A DNA stretch of 33,788 bases from Streptomyces sp. MS191 (lineage in GTDB: Bacteria > Actinomycetota > Actinomycetes > Streptomycetales > Streptomycetaceae): the NCBI RefSeq assembly GCF_008042125.1, contig NZ_RDBI01000065.1, positions 319,000-352,787 of the forward strand. Direction: 5' to 3'. This document shows, in pieces, positions 31,588-33,788 of the stretch. A program made the position numbers and the translations under genes. Numbering within the stretch: position 1 is the first letter of the stretch; each line of letters starts with the position of its first letter. Below the pieces are notes generated by a model, which saw only the letters and a program-made list of their open reading frames with translations, was not told the DNA's origin and ran no database searches.

Positions 31588-33024
31588 TCAGGCGGCCGGA
31601 CGCCGTACGGGCGCACGCCGGACGCCGGGGCCGCGGCGCCGGCCGCGGGCCGCGCCACCGCGGTCGGAGCGTTCGGCCTCCGGGGCGGTGATGACGACCG
31701 GGACGCCGGACGGGGTCCGGGCGCCGGTGATGCGGTTCAGGGCCTCTTCCCCGGAGCGGACCTGGGTGGTCGTCGGGGTGATCCCGGCGGTGGCCATGAG
31801 CCGCGCCATGTCGCGGCGCTGCTTCGGGGTGACCAGGGTGACGACACTGCCCGACTCGCCGGCGCGGGCGGTGCGGCCGCCGCGGTGGAGATAGTCCTTG
31901 TGATCGGTGGGCGGGTCCACGTTGACGACCAGGTCGAGGTCGTCGACGTGGATGCCGCGGGCGGCGACGTTCGTGGCGACGAGGACGCTGACGTGCCCGG
32001 TCCTGAACCGCGCGAGGGTCCGTGTGCGCTGCGGCTGCGACTTGCCGCCGTGCAGGGCCGCGGCCCGGACGCCGCTGCTCAGCAGGTGGGTGGTGAGCTG
32101 GTCCACGGCGTGCTTGGTGTCCAGGAACATGATGACGCGGCCGTCGCGTGCGGCGATCTCGGTGGTGGCGGCCTGCTTGTCCGCGCCGTGCACGTGGAGC
32201 ACGTGGTGCTCCATCGTGGTGACCGCGCCGGCGGACGGATCGACGGAGTGGACGACCGGGTCGGTCAGGTAGCGACGCACGAGCAGGTCGACGTTGCGGT
32301 CGAGGGTGGCGGAGAACAGCATGCGCTGGCCCCCGGGGCGCGTCTGGTCGAGAAGGGCGGTGACCTGCGGCATGAAGCCCATGTCGGTCATCTGGTCGGC
32401 CTCGTCGAGGACGGTGATCGCCACCTGGTCCAGGCGGCAGTCCCCGCGCTCGACGAGGTCCCGCAGCCGGCCCGGCGTCGCCACGACGACCTCGGCACCG
32501 CCGCGCAGGGCGCCGGCCTGGCGGCCGAGGGACATTCCGCCGACGACCGTGGTCAGCCGGAGCCTGACGGCGCGGGCGTAGGGGGTGAGGGCGTCGGTGA
32601 CCTGCTGGGCCAGCTCGCGCGTGGGGACCAGGACCAGGGCCAGCGGCTGACGGGGCTCGGCGCGCTGTCCGGCCGTACGGGCGAGCAGGGCCAGTCCGAA
32701 GGCGAGGGTCTTGCCGGAGCCGGTACGCCCGCGGCCGAGGACGTCGCGGCCCGCGAGGGAGTTCGGCAGGGTGGCGCCCTGGATCGGGAACGGCACGGTC
32801 AGGCCCTGGCTGGTGAGGGCGGCGAGCAGCCGGTCGGGCATGTCGAGGGCGGCGAAGGTCTCGACCGCGGGCAGTGCGGGGGTGACCGTCCGGGGCAGTG
32901 CGAACTCGCCCTGGACCGTGGTGCGATGACGGCTGTGGCCACCCGGGTGGCCGGGGCGGCCGAAGCGGCTGCTACCGCCGTGGCGGGTGCGGGCGGGGCG
33001 GGCGTCGGTACGTGCGTGGTTCAT
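31588..33024 (-). CDS. DEAD-box ATP-dependent RNA helicase
   Basis: A 478-residue RNA helicase. The motifs run in order: Q-motif region (FPIQ, 79-82), Walker A GRTGSGKT (99-106), PTRELA (134-139), TPGR near 183-186, DEAD (207-210), SAT (238-240), VATNVAARGIHV and HRGGRTARAG near the C-terminal part of the core. Both RecA-like domains are complete. The N-terminal 45 residues and the C-terminal 30 are basic and Gly/Arg-rich, suited to RNA binding. It is likely to unwind structured mRNA or rRNA, with a cold-adaptation role suggested by the adjacent cold-shock gene. GGAAGG lies 6 bases before the ATG. A 9-codon open frame ending on the ATG (ATGA) is discussed in the findings. Confidence 0.95.
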   Translation of the reverse strand: MNHARTDARPARTRHGGSSRFGRPGHPGGHSRHRTTVQGEFALPRTVTPALPAVETFAALDMPDRLLAALTSQGLTVPFPIQGATLPNSLAGRDVLGRGRTGSGKTLAFGLALLARTAGQRAEPRQPLALVLVPTRELAQQVTDALTPYARAVRLRLTTVVGGMSLGRQAGALRGGAEVVVATPGRLRDLVERGDCRLDQVAITVLDEADQMTDMGFMPQVTALLDQTRPGGQRMLFSATLDRNVDLLVRRYLTDPVVHSVDPSAGAVTTMEHHVLHVHGADKQAATTEIAARDGRVIMFLDTKHAVDQLTTHLLSSGVRAAALHGGKSQPQRTRTLARFRTGHVSVLVATNVAARGIHVDDLDLVVNVDPPTDHKDYLHRGGRTARAGESGSVVTLVTPKQRRDMARLMATAGITPTTTQVRSGEEALNRITGARTPSGVPVVITAPEAERSDRGGAARGRRRGPGVRRAPVRRPAA

Positions 33025-33232
33025 GCGGAACCTTCCTCGATACGGCGCATATCAAGGAATTCCCGCTGCAGGTGCGGCGCGGAGAATTGCGAGAACGGGC
33101 CGGCTGAAATGCGATGTGAATCCGCTCGGTGGCGCGTGCGCGTCGAACCGGGTGCGCGGAATGGCGCGCCGGTCGCCCGGGGATTCCTCGGAGTCGTCCT
33201 GCGGCGGTCGGAACCCCCGCGGAAAATGCATA

Positions 33233-33272
33233 CAGCTGGGGCCCGCACCCCGAAGGATGCGGGCCCCAGCTG
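33233..33272 (-). terminator. Strong terminator after the cold-shock gene
   Basis: Perfect 15-bp stem CAGCTGGGGCCCGCA (33233-33247) / TGCGGGCCCCAGCTG (33258-33272) with a 10-base loop, 17 bases after the stop codon on the minus strand. It separates the cold-shock transcript from the helicase gene. Confidence 0.88.
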
Positions 33273-33289
33273 CGAAGTGCGCGCCGGCG

Positions 33290-33493
33290 TCAGGCGGGAA
33301 CGATGTTCTCGGCCGTCGGGCCCTTCTGGCCCTGCGCGATGTCGAAGCTGACCTTCTGGCCTTCCTGCAGCTCGCGGAAGCCCTGGGCGGCGATGTTCGA
33401 GTAGTGGGCGAACACGTCGGGGCCGCCACCGTCCTGCTCGATGAAGCCGAAGCCCTTTTCCGCGTTGAACCACTTCACGGTTCCAGTAGCCAT
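33290..33493 (-). CDS. Cold-shock protein (CspA family)
   Basis: A 67-residue single cold-shock domain, standard length. It starts [20 protein letters not shown], with RNP1 KGFGFI (13-18) and RNP2-type VFAHY (27-31); the common form is VFVHY. It binds single-stranded RNA/DNA in the cytoplasm as an RNA chaperone. A strong Shine-Dalgarno (AAAGGAGA) precedes the ATG. The 5' side is long and AT-rich compared with the rest of the window, as expected of a leader that could refold with temperature. It is followed by its own strong terminator, so high independent expression is expected. Confidence 0.96.
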   Translation of the reverse strand: MATGTVKWFNAEKGFGFIEQDGGGPDVFAHYSNIAAQGFRELQEGQKVSFDIAQGQKGPTAENIVPA

Positions 33494-33788
33494 GTCATAT
33501 CTCCTTTGGGGCAGTACAGCGGAATCCGCACCGTGCGGATGCCGTGTCGCCGCGATGATTACCCCGTCCGGAAACGACCGGCGTTCTTGACAGCATTCCC
33601 AGGGCCGCGAGGGCCTGCTGGGCGCTTGGAATTTCGGGAACCACAACTGCAACTGATATCGACAGTAGCACGTCGAAGCGGCTCGCGGATTCTCTTTGAA
33701 TTCGCTCCGCCCGTCGCGGGAAAAACCCTCACCACGCGGCTCGTCACATTCTCATCCGGCGGGCACAGATATGCTCGCGCGCCCGGTG
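33494..33788 (-). promoter_or_regulatory. Leader and promoter region of the cold-shock gene
   Basis: About 295 bp with no gene. It is clearly more AT-rich than the flanks. A 7-bp stem, ATCCGCA (33524-33530) / TGCGGAT (33534-33540), lies roughly 30 bases upstream of the Shine-Dalgarno in the leader. Long structured leaders are known for cspA-type genes; whether this one is temperature-responsive cannot be judged from sequence. I see no convincing -10/-35 pair. Confidence 0.45.

Noticed and set aside
1-33788. CRISPR arrays, tRNA/rRNA genes, insertion sequences, prophage or attachment sites
   Set aside because: I looked for regularly spaced repeats, cloverleaf-like sequence, transposase or integrase motifs and found none. 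The repeats seen are short contiguous tandem units only.

Overview
The window is GC-rich DNA (strong G/C at third codon positions, GTG and TTG starts, genes on both strands, no TTA leucine codon noticed in the called genes) and reads as a Streptomyces or close relative. Supporting gene types are a DrrA/DrrB-style ABC pair, a 24-residue bL37-type ribosomal protein, YtrA-type GntR and MerR regulators, and a CobN-dependent corrin pathway.

Layout. (a) 1-5.7 kb, accessory genes: the C-terminal part of an FAD monooxygenase, an ABC exporter pair, a glyoxalase-fold protein, a universal stress protein, and a two-gene FMN reductase/luciferase-like monooxygenase operon with an operator-like palindrome upstream. 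(b) 5.9-18.4 kb, corrin ring synthesis: cobL-cobM (+), bL37 (-), a hypothetical gene (+), cbiD (-) divergent from cobK (+), the overlapping cobG-cobH-cobIJ operon (-), then a cobalamin riboswitch and cobN (+). These cover the steps from precorrin-2 to hydrogenobyrinate plus the large cobaltochelatase subunit. The C1-methylation step is carried by CbiD, a type from the anaerobic pathway, not CobF. (c) 18.4-20.9 kb: a nucleoside hydrolase and a DUF1648 membrane protein/GntR pair. (d) 20.9-22.9 kb, cobalt uptake: a second cobalamin riboswitch, cbtB and cbtA, divergent from a histidine-phosphatase-fold protein that has lost both catalytic histidines. (e) 22.9-30.6 kb, mixed metabolic genes: a D-2-hydroxyacid dehydrogenase, an APC amino-acid transporter overlapping a single-TM partner, a PP2C phosphatase, a small dimeric-barrel protein, a TrmO-like protein, a cysteinyl-tRNA-synthetase-like protein without catalytic motifs, a BBE-type FAD oxidoreductase and a small hypothetical protein. 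(f) 30.7-33.8 kb, all on the minus strand: cold-shock protein, DEAD-box RNA helicase, a single-CBS protein and a MerR-type regulator.

How they work together. Adenosylcobalamin probably represses both cobN (chelation) and cbtBA (metal uptake) through the two riboswitches, so cobalt entry and insertion are throttled together. Most convergent or isolated gene ends carry strong GC-rich hairpins. I saw no tRNA, rRNA, CRISPR array, insertion sequence or phage gene. No wholly new system stands out. The best leads are the CobG/CobN pathway that uses CbiD, the catalytically dead phosphatase beside cbtBA, the cysteinyl-tRNA-synthetase-like protein, the 12-bp cbiD/cobK divergence, and the transporter with an overlapping membrane partner.
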